Assembly (NCBI GenBank): GCA_002099365.1
Contig: MSED01000003.1
Coordinates: 1,612,001 to 1,676,000 of the forward strand
Length of the DNA stretch: 64,000 nt
Reading direction: 5' to 3'
Source of the DNA: Phialophora verrucosa
Taxonomy: Eukaryota; Ascomycota; Eurotiomycetes; Chaetothyriales; Herpotrichiellaceae
The position numbers were made by a program, and so were the translations under genes. Under the pieces are notes generated by a model. That model saw nothing but the letters and a program-made list of their open reading frames with translations. It was not told the DNA's origin and ran no database searches. Shown here piece after piece: positions 34,414 to 45,773 of the stretch. Positions within the stretch are counted from its first letter, which is position 1. Every line of letters starts with the position of its first letter.

Positions 34414-37400
34414 ATGGACATTCACAGGTGCCGCTTTGTCCAATATCCTCCACAGCCCATCAATGCTCTCGCATTCTCGCACCGTTCGGACCCAAAACTT
34501 AAGACACCGTCCGACCTCCGCCTCGCACTCGGCCGCAACAACGGCGACATCGAAATATGGAACCCATCGAAAGGGCTCTGGGTACAAGAAACAATTCTCA
34601 AGGGAAGCAAAAACACTACGATAGAGCAGCTTGCATGGACGCGGGACCTGCTCGTCGATGACGATGAGGGCGTCAATGGACAGAAGTACTCGAGAGGACC
34701 GCTACGGCTGTTCAGCACGGGCGGCTCGACCGCAATCACCGAATGGGATTTGTGCACGGGCATGCCGAAGAGGAAGGCGGAAGGAAATTTCGGGGATATC
34801 TGGTGTTTTGCACCACAGCCGCAGATCAAAGCCAACAAAGTACCGGATACGCTACTCCCCGGCGCAGGATCGCAATTGCTTGCGGCAGGATGCTCAGATG
34901 GCACGATAGTTCTCTTTTCGACTGAAGATGGCGACCTACGATATGGTCGAGTCCTAGCGCAACCGCCGGTCAAAAAGCCCAAAGTTCTCAGTCTGGCTTG
35001 GCGAGGTCGCGACACTCTGGTTGCTGGCTATGAAGACAGCACAATCCGGGTCATCGATGTCGCCAGCAGAAGAATTATCCGGAATATGAGCTTGGGCAAA
35101 CCGGCCGAAGGAAGCAGCAACTCAGTGGTATGGAGCGTCAAGTGTCTGCCTGATGGCACGATTGTCTCCGGCGATTCCTCAGGCGAACTGAAGATTTGGG
35201 ATTCCAAAAACTACTCCCTCGTTCAGCGGTTGAGCAGCCACGGAGCCGATATCCTCGACATTGCCTTCAGTGCCTCTGGAGATACTATATTCTCTGTCGG
35301 CGTGGACCGGAGAACGGTAACCTACAAGCAAGTTCCCATTCACTCAGGCACGCAAAGGACAAGATGGGCCGAAGTTGCGCACAAGCGCTACCACCAGCAC
35401 GACGTCAAATGCGCCGCCAGCTTCGAGAGCAAGGACTTGAGCATTTTGGTGTCCGGAGGGATGGACACGCGGCCTGTCGTCGTCCCCATCCGTCACTCAC
35501 AGACCGAATACCACCGTGCACTCCCGCATCTTCCACAGAGACCCCAGGTCTCCGCATCAAGGGCCTCCAGGCTGTTCATATCCTGGTGGGATCGCGAAAT
35601 CATGATTTATCATTTGCCAAAGTATCAAAATTCACCAAACGATGACAGCCCAGAAGATGCCGCGGGCCCACGTTATGAGACTGTGGCCAGACTGACCTTG
35701 CAAGGCGAGGAAAGTATTCAAAACGCGCAGATATCTGAGGATGGCCAGTTGATCGTGGCCGCGACCATCAACAGTGTCAAGCTGTTCCAGCTGCGAAAGA
35801 CCCATATGTCGGGAAACCCCGGACTCCGCACCAGACAAATCGACCTCCCGCCCACGATTGCTCGTCTAGGCGCGAGACAAGTTGGGTTTTCACCCGACGG
35901 AAAATGGCTGTTCACCATCCGAAAAGACAACGCCGTGTCTCTCGTCAAGGTCACGGCGCCATCAGATCCCAAGGAACGCCCCACCCTCCACGAGAAAGTC
36001 GTCAAGCTCTACCGTCAATCCCGGCCCCTGTCTTCTTCACTCCTAGGCACGTACAGCCGGACAATCACTCAAACCGCCTTTTCAAGTGACAGTCGCGTGC
36101 TCGCGGTAGGAGACTTGTCCGGGGCAATCGAAGTCTGGATCCTTGAAGGGCACGAGGATCTCAGTTTCATCGACTCGACAGGATCGGATCGCTCTTCGGA
36201 ATCGTCATCCTCGGGCTCCTCATCCTCCACGACATCGACGGACCAGGACGACGACTCTTCCTCTCCGGTTATCCATGCCCAGAGATGGATCCGCAATCCC
36301 TCCGGCTCGTCTCTTCCAAAGCTCGATTCCGCGGTTCTGGCATTGACCTTCCGGCCCTCTCCTATTGTCCTAACACCTTCCACGCACGATAACCTTGGTC
36401 TCCACGCCACACGGCACAATCCGCACCCCGTCGCACAGGAACTTCCCTCCCCAGCCGCGGCAAAGCTCTTCGCCGTCACGGCCACGCATCAGATCACGGA
36501 ATTTGACGTGCTGTCCTCAACCCTCTCCGATTGGTCGCGGCGCAACCCATCCCAGTTCCTACCCTATGACTTTACAAGAATCAAAGACCGAGTAATCAGT
36601 TGCTTTTGGGATTGTGGAGACGTGCACAACAAGGGCGCACGGCTATGGCTGTACGGGAGTAGCTGGGTCGTCATGTTGGATGTATCGAAGGACTTCCCGC
36701 AGCACGAGCGCGAAGGCCACGAAAAGAGTCACAAGAAGGGCAAGGACGCGTCAAGCCGCGTCCTTGATGGTGCAGCCGAGAAGATCGGCCGTCTCGGGCG
36801 ATACGATGTGCTCGAGCCGGTGATAAACGGCTCCAAAGGCAACGGGCCCACAACGTACTCTCGGGATGCACCGAAATCGCGTACCGCAGCACAGCAAGAC
36901 CACGAACAGAGCAGGAAGAGGAAACGAAATACCGGGGCGGGGGATGAAATCCGGCCACAAGAGCGCGAGACCGGCGTGGGCAGATTCGTGCGCAAGTTCA
37001 GGAATGCTGCGGGCGAGGATTCGGAGATGATTGATCTTGATGCGGAAGACAGTCACCTCGCGGAAAGGGGCGAAGACAAGAGTGAAGACGATTATATGGA
37101 GCTAGACAACGCTCTTGCACTCATGCGACGCGCTGACCGTGAACATGAGCATGAGCATCAGCCTCAGCTTCAGCATCGGAATGGTACCACCGTATCCGAT
37201 CCTTCCGAGCAGACGACTTCCACCGTGACAGCACTGAAGAAGAAGACACCACGCCCCTGGCTCCACTGGAATACCTTTGAGTATCATTCCATTCTCGGCA
37301 TTTCAGTCATAGGTCCCGGACCATCCACGGTCCCTCCTACTACTCTTTCTCCCTTGCGCTCTATCTCAACTCCCGCAGCCGATTCTGCCGCGCTCACCAC

Positions 37401-37557
37401 TGAGGTCGGCAGAGACGAGGGCAAGACGAACGCAGAGGCAAGCGCAAGCGCAAATGCAAACACGGACACAAACATCGAAGTCATCATCGTCGAGCGCCCA
37501 ATCTACGATATCGACCAAGTCCCCCGCTTCGACGGCGGCCAAGAGTGGGATGTCTAG
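34414..37557 (+). CDS. UTP4: U3 snoRNP protein UTP4 (cirhin homologue, 1047 aa)
   Basis: Single 3.1-kb exon encoding a WD40-repeat protein of the t-UTP/UtpA subcomplex of the small-subunit processome, acting in the nucleolus in rRNA transcription and early 18S pre-rRNA processing. The start MDIHRCRFVQYPPQPINALAF is typical of UTP4. Tandem beta-propeller blades follow (LALGRNNGDIEIWNP, LAAGCSDGTIVLFS, LVAGYEDSTIRVIDV, IVSGDSSGELKIWDS, then the second propeller from about residue 330). An acidic Ser-rich loop interrupts near residue 585, and a long polar, basic and acidic tail runs from about residue 770 to 930 before a conserved C-terminal HWNTFEYHSILGI strand. Somewhat longer than yeast UTP4 because of these insertions. 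Expected to be essential. Confidence 0.92.
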   Translation: MDIHRCRFVQYPPQPINALAFSHRSDPKLKTPSDLRLALGRNNGDIEIWNPSKGLWVQETILKGSKNTTIEQLAWTRDLLVDDDEGVNGQKYSRGPLRLFSTGGSTAITEWDLCTGMPKRKAEGNFGDIWCFAPQPQIKANKVPDTLLPGAGSQLLAAGCSDGTIVLFSTEDGDLRYGRVLAQPPVKKPKVLSLAWRGRDTLVAGYEDSTIRVIDVASRRIIRNMSLGKPAEGSSNSVVWSVKCLPDGTIVSGDSSGELKIWDSKNYSLVQRLSSHGADILDIAFSASGDTIFSVGVDRRTVTYKQVPIHSGTQRTRWAEVAHKRYHQHDVKCAASFESKDLSILVSGGMDTRPVVVPIRHSQTEYHRALPHLPQRPQVSASRASRLFISWWDREIMIYHLPKYQNSPNDDSPEDAAGPRYETVARLTLQGEESIQNAQISEDGQLIVAATINSVKLFQLRKTHMSGNPGLRTRQIDLPPTIARLGARQVGFSPDGKWLFTIRKDNAVSLVKVTAPSDPKERPTLHEKVVKLYRQSRPLSSSLLGTYSRTITQTAFSSDSRVLAVGDLSGAIEVWILEGHEDLSFIDSTGSDRSSESSSSGSSSSTTSTDQDDDSSSPVIHAQRWIRNPSGSSLPKLDSAVLALTFRPSPIVLTPSTHDNLGLHATRHNPHPVAQELPSPAAAKLFAVTATHQITEFDVLSSTLSDWSRRNPSQFLPYDFTRIKDRVISCFWDCGDVHNKGARLWLYGSSWVVMLDVSKDFPQHEREGHEKSHKKGKDASSRVLDGAAEKIGRLGRYDVLEPVINGSKGNGPTTYSRDAPKSRTAAQQDHEQSRKRKRNTGAGDEIRPQERETGVGRFVRKFRNAAGEDSEMIDLDAEDSHLAERGEDKSEDDYMELDNALALMRRADREHEHEHQPQLQHRNGTTVSDPSEQTTSTVTALKKKTPRPWLHWNTFEYHSILGISVIGPGPSTVPPTTLSPLRSISTPAADSAALTTEVGRDEGKTNAEASASANANTDTNIEVIIVERPIYDIDQVPRFDGGQEWDV

Positions 37558-37677
37558 AAAGCCCACGTAGATGCTGGGACCTGTCGTGGACGAGCGAGTG
37601 ATTGAACTGAGTGGGTTGGTTGGTTGGATGGTGGGTGGGTGGCATGGCATGGACTATTGAAGCCCACCACTTGTCAC

Positions 37678-37861
37678 GCAGCCATGCAGCCATGCAGCCA
37701 TGCAGCCATGCAGCCATGCAGCCATGCAGCCATGCAGCCATGCAGCCATGCAGCCATGCAGCCATGCAGCCATGCAGCCATGCAGCCATGCAGCCATGCA
37801 GCCATGCAGCCATGCAGCCATGCAGCCATGCAGCCATGCAGCCATGCAGCCATGCAGCCAT
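37678..37861 (+). repeat. 23 perfect copies of an 8-bp tandem repeat (GCAGCCAT)
   Basis: 184 bp of GCAGCCAT repeated 23 times without a single mismatch, 120 bp downstream of the UTP4 stop. The unit length is not a multiple of three, so each open strand encodes one repeating octapeptide (plus: MQPCSHAA-type; minus: WLHGCMAA-type), which creates several artefactual ORFs. Perfect identity implies recent expansion or active homogenisation. Confidence 0.98.
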
Positions 37862-38845
37862 GCAGGCGTCTGTTGGAAGAACAATGGCTAGGCTTAATGT
37901 GAATAGTCCTCTACATGTAGGTAGTCATCTGTGGGCAGTCCATCATCTCTCTTGGTGATCTGGCGAGTGGTGTTCCCTGTCTAAGCACTACGTGGTCTGG
38001 CGAGAGAGCGACCAACCCTGTGTGACGGGTGTAGAATCCAGGAGGACGAGTAGTCCATCGCCATCGGAGAGCGCCTTAGAGCAGCAATGGTATGTACATG
38101 CCTCTTTGATCCATCTGCCGAAAGGCAAACGCAACGTACAGAACCGCGTGTGCAGCCTGGTGGAGCTCCTCAGCCCATACGAGATAAGATTACGACGACT
38201 TTGTACCAGTCTACGGCGGCCATTCGTCCAAAGACCGGACTGCGTACGTACACCACTGTGGGAAGGTAGGAGAGAGTTGGGGGGTTACGAGCAGATCCTG
38301 TCATTTAACGGTTCAGGAAAGTGGTATATTCTTCTTTCCTTGCTGGGTATCTCCTCTGTACTTCGTTCTTCCTGCTGGACTGTTCGTCCACAGATGCCAG
38401 TACCTGTCCAACATTTGGTAACGTGAATCCCACAAGATGCGTAGATGATATCTCAGAGGGCCTCTCGCTCGTGACAACATAACGCCGTTGATCCTTTTGT
38501 CGTAGCAGCAGCCTTCTGCCGACCCAGTAGTATGTAATATATGTAGATGCAACCACAGTGCACACCACGCGTAAATGCACAAAATTCGAATATCCTGATT
38601 TCGCCGGATACCCGGTCCCAAAGGCTTGATTTTGCTTTGCCCGCCAGTAAATGCAGCGTGAACCGGACCCCACACAAAGCGCCTGTACAGTGCATGCTGA
38701 GTACAAAAAGAAACATTCCTTAGCGAATAGTGGCGAGGTATCATCAGGCCGGACGTAACAGCGTAATCGTGGAAAGCAGAAAGGAGGAATATGATAACCA
38801 AGGTTGGAGACATGCCAACAAGCGGTCGAGTCGATGTCCTCAACA
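37862..38845. other. Intergenic, repeat array to PNG1
   Basis: About 1 kb without a supported gene between converging UTP4 and PNG1 transcription units. Confidence 0.5.
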
Positions 38846-40278
38846 TCACCGACGGCCCGGCTGATCCATGTGTTGCTGGGTCCACTGACTGACCTCCTCT
38901 GGTTGTTGGTGTGGGTCGACAGGACGCTTGACCTCGTCAGGATGCTGGGGATTGACAGCGCCAGGCATAGAGTTGATCATGTCGTTAGCCAAGGAATGTG
39001 CAACATAGCTGCGGAGCTCCCTCTCCTCTCTTTCGTCTTCCCGCATCAACTGTGCTCTGACGGACTTGTCCATGTTTTCTCTTCGAATCTTGCGTATTTC
39101 ATGCATGATCCAAAGAAGGACCTCCTCGGGACAACGAGTCCTGGGTAGCTGATAGCGAGAATTGCGGACATAGCGTCGGGTGACGTCGGTCGCACCATCA
39201 TTGGAGAAAGCAATGCAGTAGGCAATTCTGCGATTCCAGCCTAGTGGGGGAATAAGTCAGCATCGCAGCGACCATAAAGTGGAAACGGGCATTTGGCTCA
39301 CCTTCAGTGTATACTCTCGGATTATCCCACATCTCTTCACAAGGGTCGACATGGATCCACCTTCGTTGGTGGTCGCTGTAGATCTCAGTCCAGACATGGT
39401 CCTCACTATTCCACACCCAGCGCACTCTGGCACCAGCAGCGCGACACAGCATACTGAAACAGTTGGCGAACTCTCCTGCCCGCCCCCTCCGGGTCTCGAG
39501 CAGCGTCCAGACCTCACCGTACCTAGGAAATCTTTCGAAAGCCTGGCAACCAAGACCGGTACACTGGTATAGTTCCGTTTTTGTTGCCCCGCGAGCGACT
39601 TCATCGGGGGTAGGAGGAGTCTGGCCGCGAGCGACGGTGGCACCATTGCATCGTTGGCACGGAGGGTTATTGACAAACGAGAAGAAGGAGCGCTTGAACC
39701 ACCTGTGATTTTGATCAGAATTGAATGAGAGCAGTGGACTTTGCAGTTACGAACCTGAGCAGCGACCTGATCACACAGTCCAGATAGCCCCATTCGGGTT
39801 TCACATTGTCACCTTTCGAAGCAGCCAGCCCCTTTAACAGGTTGTGTTCTTCCTCGGCCTCGGAGTATACTCTGTCAATGGGAACATGGGTCAGGGCTTC
39901 GTCCAGTAGCCCCGGGTTTTCGTATTTGACCGGTGTCATGGACAACGTGAGGAGCATGCTCCGGAATCTCAGCGAGGGGCCGTCTTGTGGAGGTGAAGGG
40001 ACGATAGGGTAACTTCGGAAGTTGGTGTAGGTTGGTGGTTGGTGTTGCGAGGAGCGTGAACTAGGAGCGACGGAGGGGTGTGGAGAATTGGGGGCATGTG
40101 AGTCGTGTGAAGACGTCCGAGGTGCGAGGTGTGGTGAAGATGATCGAGGAGATCTGGCTTGTTGCTCGAGTTCATTGAGCCTTCTTGTGCGTAGTAACTG
40201 CTCAAATTGTTTCGAGAGATCGCCCGCATTGAAGTCGAACTCGTCGTCGAGTATGCGCGGGCGAGTAGTGCCCGCCAT
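38846..40278 (-). CDS. PNG1: Peptide:N-glycanase PNG1 (439 aa)
   Basis: Cytosolic/nuclear deglycosylating enzyme that removes N-glycans from misfolded glycoproteins exported from the ER. Three exons (40278-39755, 39702-39302, 39240-38846) total 440 codons. Transglutaminase-like core: catalytic Cys256 in GEFANCFSM, His277 in EDHVWTEIYS and Asp294 in RWIHVDPCEE. Zinc-binding CxxC pairs are PPCQRC and the Cys pair at residues 222/227. The C-terminal exon carries NRRIAYCIAFSNDGATDVTR and CPEEVLLWIMHEIRKIRREN, then an acidic/basic helix. The N-terminal 110 residues are Ser/Pro/His-rich and variable. All triad positions are intact, notable because some filamentous ascomycete PNG1 proteins are reported to lack activity. 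Confidence 0.93.
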
Positions 40279-41707
40279 GGCTGCTGGAAAGAGCTGTGGT
40301 CGCAGTCAAGGGAAGTTGGGATAGTGCGGTGAGTAGAGACTCTCGTATGCTGTTGAGAACGAGATTGAGAGCAGACAACCGTGGTGGTCAACTCGACCTG
40401 ACGGAATCAATCTGATCGAGCGCAAGTGACGAGATGCGCGGAGCACAGCCGCCTCGAGTTGCCCTCGCCACAATCCGCAGGCTATTCCAGGCACAGCCCA
40501 TTCAGAGCAAGACGTGGGTTCGGCCGGTTTCAACAATAGTGTCCAGATGTCGAGATGTTCAGAGAGTAGTTATCAAGCTGTAGCCATTATAGTAGTAGGA
40601 AGAATGAGAGAGGAGGCAACAGTGAGATGGCCGTTACGTGGTGAGTGAGTGGAAAGTGAGTAGTTACGTGGACACGCACGACGCCCAGGATTGCGTCTCC
40701 CTCCAGACTGCACACCGCGAAAGTGGTTGCCGCGGGCTTGGGTTTCTTCGGGGGCGGCTAGTGCTATAGAAAAGCAGCAAGGAGCGACAGGCACTTTCAC
40801 CAGGCAGAACGCGCAGAGGCTTGAGAAGCAACCCTCCCAGATGCAGCGAACCGAATCCCCAGCGCCGCTGCTGGTGTTGCTGCCCTGCAAACTCGAGCGC
40901 TGCTGCTGCGTCGTCAGCTCCGGCCTGGATTGGCCCCCAGCGCTCTGCGACGCGTAAGTGCCTTGGCAACAGTGGGCCTGTCTGTGGCAATTGATTGGCG
41001 CTGCATCACGTTTGAGGCGATTGCGTGGCCCTAATTGGCCCGTTGTGGCCAGGGACTCGTCTCTTCCAGATTTTCTCCGTCTCGTTCGCCTGCTGTTCGC
41101 TGCGCAGTCGCTCTCTTGAAGATCTCTTGAAGATTGTGCAAGCACATGTAGATCAGGGCTCTTATCGCATGCAAATCAACTCCGTCAAGCAGAACAAATC
41201 CCATCAGGCGACATGGCAAATATGCGTGCGTTATGAAGAGCCTTCCGGCGCGCGGTATGCCTGTCTGATGACCCTTGGCGAGGTCATGGGTACGAAACTT
41301 GACTTCTTACGCGGCGCCGCCATTGGCAGCAGCCCGCTTGGCACAAGGTCAAGACTTCTGTTGGTCTCGATGCGGAGTACGAGTAGAAATGACCACGATG
41401 CAAAGCTTGAAGCCAAGATCGATGGCTGACTGTGTTCCACAGGCATCCAAGTCGAGTATCGAGCTTCTACTTCAAGCAAAGCGACAGGAGCTTGTGACGC
41501 GCGTTGGGTCGGAACACCAACTGGGGCCCCTGCATGAGCATCGCCTCCGTTCCGAACTCCATCTCTTGGCATCGCTCACATCCTCTTGTTCCCCAAATAA
41601 CGTGTCCCTCGACAACGTGGAGGTGGATTTACGGAGTACCCGTAAACCAGATCACGACGCGTTCGCATCCACTAGCAGAATGTCTTCAACGCCTTCTTCC
41701 ACCGTGG
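40279..41707. other. Intergenic, PNG1 to permease
   Basis: 1.4 kb with no convincing gene. ORFs on both strands (for example 40573-41145 and 41275-41784) lack family motifs. Confidence 0.45.
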
Positions 41708-44052
41708 CTATGTCGCCCGGACTTCGGCGAGGATCTGGTCCAGATCGATTTCCCGTCTGCCCGAGACCACGTCAATGTCGTTGACACGTAAGATCGATGT
41801 CTTTTTCCAGATTTTGAACCCGACGTAGAAGGCGATCACGACTGGTGCTGCCAGATACCCTTCGAAGAATATCTTCGTCCTCTCAGATGATGACATGTCG
41901 CGGTACCCGATCTATTCAGTTGGCAGAATTTGTCAGTGACATGGCTCGGGGACTCGACAACAGGTGACGTATGTACGCGCACACAGAAATAAATTTGAAC
42001 GATTCAAGGCGTCAACATCCACTTGGGGGTTGTCTTACCGGAGCGAATCCAGTCCAGAATTGCGCAATGAGCACAAGGCAATTGAAGCCGAAGCCGATCC
42101 ATGACCCAATCACACCAGCCTGGGATTTGTAGGGCAGTTCATCCAAGGTGTGGCCATGGTACTTCCATGCCTGGCGGAATCGAATGTGGCACAGGCAGAT
42201 CGAACCCCAGGTGAAAATCCTTGCGAGACCGCTGACGGCAAACATCCAGTTCCAAGCTTCCTGTCTCTGGGATGGCTTCAGTGTCACGATATAGCAGAGA
42301 GCACCCAGAGACGAGGAGAAGATGATGGCGACAAGGGGCCGTCCGGTGTGGTCGATGTATCCAAGGATCTTCGGGGCTTGGCCATTATCAGCCAGCGCAG
42401 CAAGCGTCCGGGAGGCGCCGTACACGGATGCATTGCCGACCGATAGCACGGCGATCAGAATGACGGCGTTGAACACCGAAGGGAGCCCGCCAACACCGGC
42501 ATTCTGGTTGTTCGTCAGCAAATGTTCTGGTACCTCGAGGTTGCCATCTGAACTAACTTTGATCGCCAGCACGAATGGAGATGTCCAGTAATTGGAGGTG
42601 CCGCCACTATTCAGAAGTTCGGGATCGTCCCAGCGGACCAAGCACCCCACAAATGTCAGGGAGATGATATAGAACTAGTGCACGTTCGGTCAGTGGACAC
42701 ATGTGACGCCTGATCAGGTCGAGGAATGCCAGATCGACTTATCAGAACAACCCTCCAAAACACCTGCTTTACAGCGTTTGGAAGAGACAGACGCGGATTC
42801 TTCGCCTCGGCCGCTGCCAATCCCACCAACTCGGTTCCACCAAACGAGAAGGCGGCAGTGACAAACACGGAGCAGACTCCTTTGAAGCCATACGCAAAAG
42901 CGCCCGGATCATCCCACGTCTTTGCACCGAAGTAGTGGCCAGTGGACCTCCGCCAACATCAACGACCAAGGCGAAGATTATAAAGCCCAGAGTTGCGATA
43001 ACCTTGACAATTGAAAAGACGAACTCCGCCTCGCCGTACCCTCTCACGCCAAAAAGGTTGATGGATACAATCACAATATAGAAGATTGTCACCCACACAG
43101 CGGGGTTGACATCACGAGCACCGTGCCAGTAATTCAAGGTAATACTGGCTGCTATAATTTCAATAGGTAACGTGACTGTCAGGCCCTGGGGCCGATATTA
43201 TGATGAGAGGAGTACAGGGGGTATAATACCATCATTGAAGCTAAGGAACTACTAACAGTAAGCACGCTGGTGCGTGTGAATACACGCAACAGGGAGCAAA
43301 CAACACCACGTGACAGTGACAAGCCATTGCAGAGCATAGTTCCATCCTCTGTGGTCAATGAGCATCGAAGGAGGCTGGAGAAGAGGAGAGGCAACTTACA
43401 TGGCGAACCCCCATGCTGGGTCAAGGAATCTCGATGAGTACGCAGAGAAGGAGCCTGCAACAGGGAATCTATCGATATGGGTGGTCGACGTCAGTACTCT
43501 GACTGTTATGAGAACAACATGGTGCGCTGCGAGCCCCAAGAGCTGTTTGGGAGGCTTGACACCAAAGTCGAACCCGCTACTTACATGACGGCCATTTCAC
43601 CTAATGCATGTACGATACAAAAGATCATGATCCCAAGTGTGCAATAGGCGATGACAAGAGCGGCTGGTCCACCTGTCGCAAGGGCCGATCCAGAACCGAC
43701 AAAAAGACCAGTTCCAATGGAGCCTCCGATGGCTATCATCTGGAGATGTCTCTCCTTCAACTTGTGAGCCAGTGCTGGCTGCGGCTTTGGCTGGTTTGGC
43801 AGCGGCTTGCCATTTTCGTCAACGAGCAACTCCGAGACACAGGCACTATGGGTAAGTGGACACGGTCAACGTTCGGTGCCGATGTCGAGCTTCGGTGCAC
43901 GAGGAAACGTACTGGGGATTCTCGCGAAAACTATCAATGACACGGGCGAAAAGGCCCGTCTTTCCCTGACTTGAGACAATTTGTCCATAGTCCTCCGGAA
44001 GGGCAGCGTTGTCCGGAGCAGGCTCCTGCTTCTTCTCGATATCCGCGTCCAT
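41708..44052 (-). pseudogene. Amino-acid permease (GAP1/YAT type) with disturbed reading frame
   Basis: APC-superfamily permease of about 12 membrane helices. Exon 1 is 44052-43913 and exon 2 43845-43585 (HLQMIAIGGSIGTGLFVGSG, the helix-1 signature); exon 3 is 43468-43400 (FPVAGSFSAYSSRFLDPAWG) and exon 4 starts at 43348 (GWNYALQWL). Downstream are LPIEIIAASITLNYW, FGGTELVGLAAAEAKNP and the C-terminal half to GFAPIGYRDMSSSE. Three problems appear. Near 42945 the frame changes by one base between VVDVGGGP and GHYFGAKTWDDPGAF. The donor near 42740 reads ATAAGT, not GTAAGT, after WRVVL. The exon 4/5 join near 43300 has no GT donor at the conserved position. A 47-nt GT-AG segment could bypass the first break but would delete conserved residues. 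Either a decaying gene or local sequence errors. Confidence 0.7.
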
Positions 44053-45773
44053 GTCAATATTTGCGACCTCGAGTATCCCTCAAATTGGGTGGAGGGCTAG
44101 GAGTCAGTATGATGAGCAACGACTTGGGTCCTCGCTAGGTCTGCCGAGACTCAAAACAACATCAAGCAGAAAACGTTCCTGGGAGAGAACCGCAGCGGAA
44201 CGCGCGAGCAGCCCTCCTTTCATATCATACGGACGAAGCGTGTTTCCTTCCCCTCCCTACCTTAGGGCGGCGGGGGGCGCGAAGGCTTCATAGTGGAATC
44301 CGGCTCCACGTCCCAGTCGCGATGCGGGATGGCATTCTGACATTGGTGATGCTGCCTTTGGCATAGACCTGATTGGCGCGATATTCTGGGCCGGAGGATG
44401 TTGCAACGACAGACCGAAGTCCGAGCAAGGTTTGACGACAATCCCTACATGTACGGATGCCCCGGAAGCAAAGTAGAGAGATAAGGGATTCGAGAAGGAA
44501 ATGGGTCTTGCTTCATTATCTGTGCCACTCGAGTCGACAGCTACGATAAGGTCGCTGAGGTGAGTGGTATCTCGTTGAAAGGTGGCTGAGTGATATACCT
44601 TTGTGGAGAAAGCCAGGGAGGCTGCTCTGCACAAGGTAGACAAATGCTCGTGTGATGCGTCCAGTCGCTGGGAGTATCCTCAGGCCACGTTCAATTGGCG
44701 AGAAGCAAGAAGGCAAGGCTCATTCTCGTCAGACTTGGGTGACCTGGATACTGTTGAAATGCCCCTGCACGGCGATGAGACGGCGCATTCGCCCTATTTA
44801 GTCGGTAATGGCGGGAGTTCATGCATGATGATGGCACAACGCTGCGGGTTGCGCATCAAACCGAGAGAGCTACATGACGGGAATCTCATCTCGGGCACAG
44901 CTCATTTCTCGTTGTGGCGACGGTGCCGAAACCAGAGAGCTTCTGCCGGATCTTTCGAAGGACAAACATGATCGCTCCAGCAAATCGGTGGCGGGTGCAT
45001 CCATCACGCATCTGCGGGACAGGGCTTGGAGATTCGAGCTGCAAGGCTTTCAACAGCGACATGAACCGTAACCGCAGAGGGCAGTACCAAGAACCGACTA
45101 AGCCTTCCTTCTGTCCTTAATCGACAAGATGCCTTGAACCCCAATGTTCCTACAAGACTAAACACAAGACGTCAGGCAGTGGCAAAGGTATAGCGTGCTC
45201 GCGGCAACAAACCTACGCTTGCCCCAGCTTTGCTTGTTGAACTGCTCCTCGAGGACGGCGACGGCGACGACGGTTATTCTCTTTGTCCGGTGCAGATTCC
45301 GAGATAATTATATTGTTCTTTCGCCACTTCTAGAATGGAACCCAACCCCCTCTCTGACACGCATAGCCGTCCTCACTACTGTTATCTGGCAAGAGGTTCA
45401 GGCCGACCATATTTCCGATTATATTCCGTAGGAAGAAGCTGCCTGCAACAGAGCGTTTCGGTCGGGCACGGAATCGCACAACGAATGCAACTTCGGCCTT
45501 CAAACCCCTCATCGCTTACCATTGCACTTCCTTTTCTGTTGTCGTAGATCAGCCCGTTCAGTCTACAGCTGACAACGCAGCGCTACTTCCCCCACGCTTG
45601 TTGCTGAATTTTGCAAACGCGCCGCCCTTACCTCCCAAGATATTGCTTACTTGAGATGGGACACGCTTGATAGGCAGATGGGTCTCGGCGGTCACCGTGT
45701 TCCATGTCCCGCTCTCGACATTGCAACACCAAGCCTCACCGACGTCGTAGATATGTCCTGCCCTATCACACTT
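44053..45773. other. Intergenic, permease to Frag1-like gene
   Basis: 1.7 kb without a recognised gene. It includes the permease promoter and the 3' side of the next minus-strand gene. Confidence 0.45.

Noticed and set aside
37678..37861. CRISPR-like array
   Set aside because: It is a simple 8-bp tandem repeat with no spacers, in a eukaryotic genome.
37484..37958. Overlapping ORFs of 60-125 codons on both strands
   Set aside because: They are created by the stop-free 8-bp repeat array and encode only repeating octapeptides.
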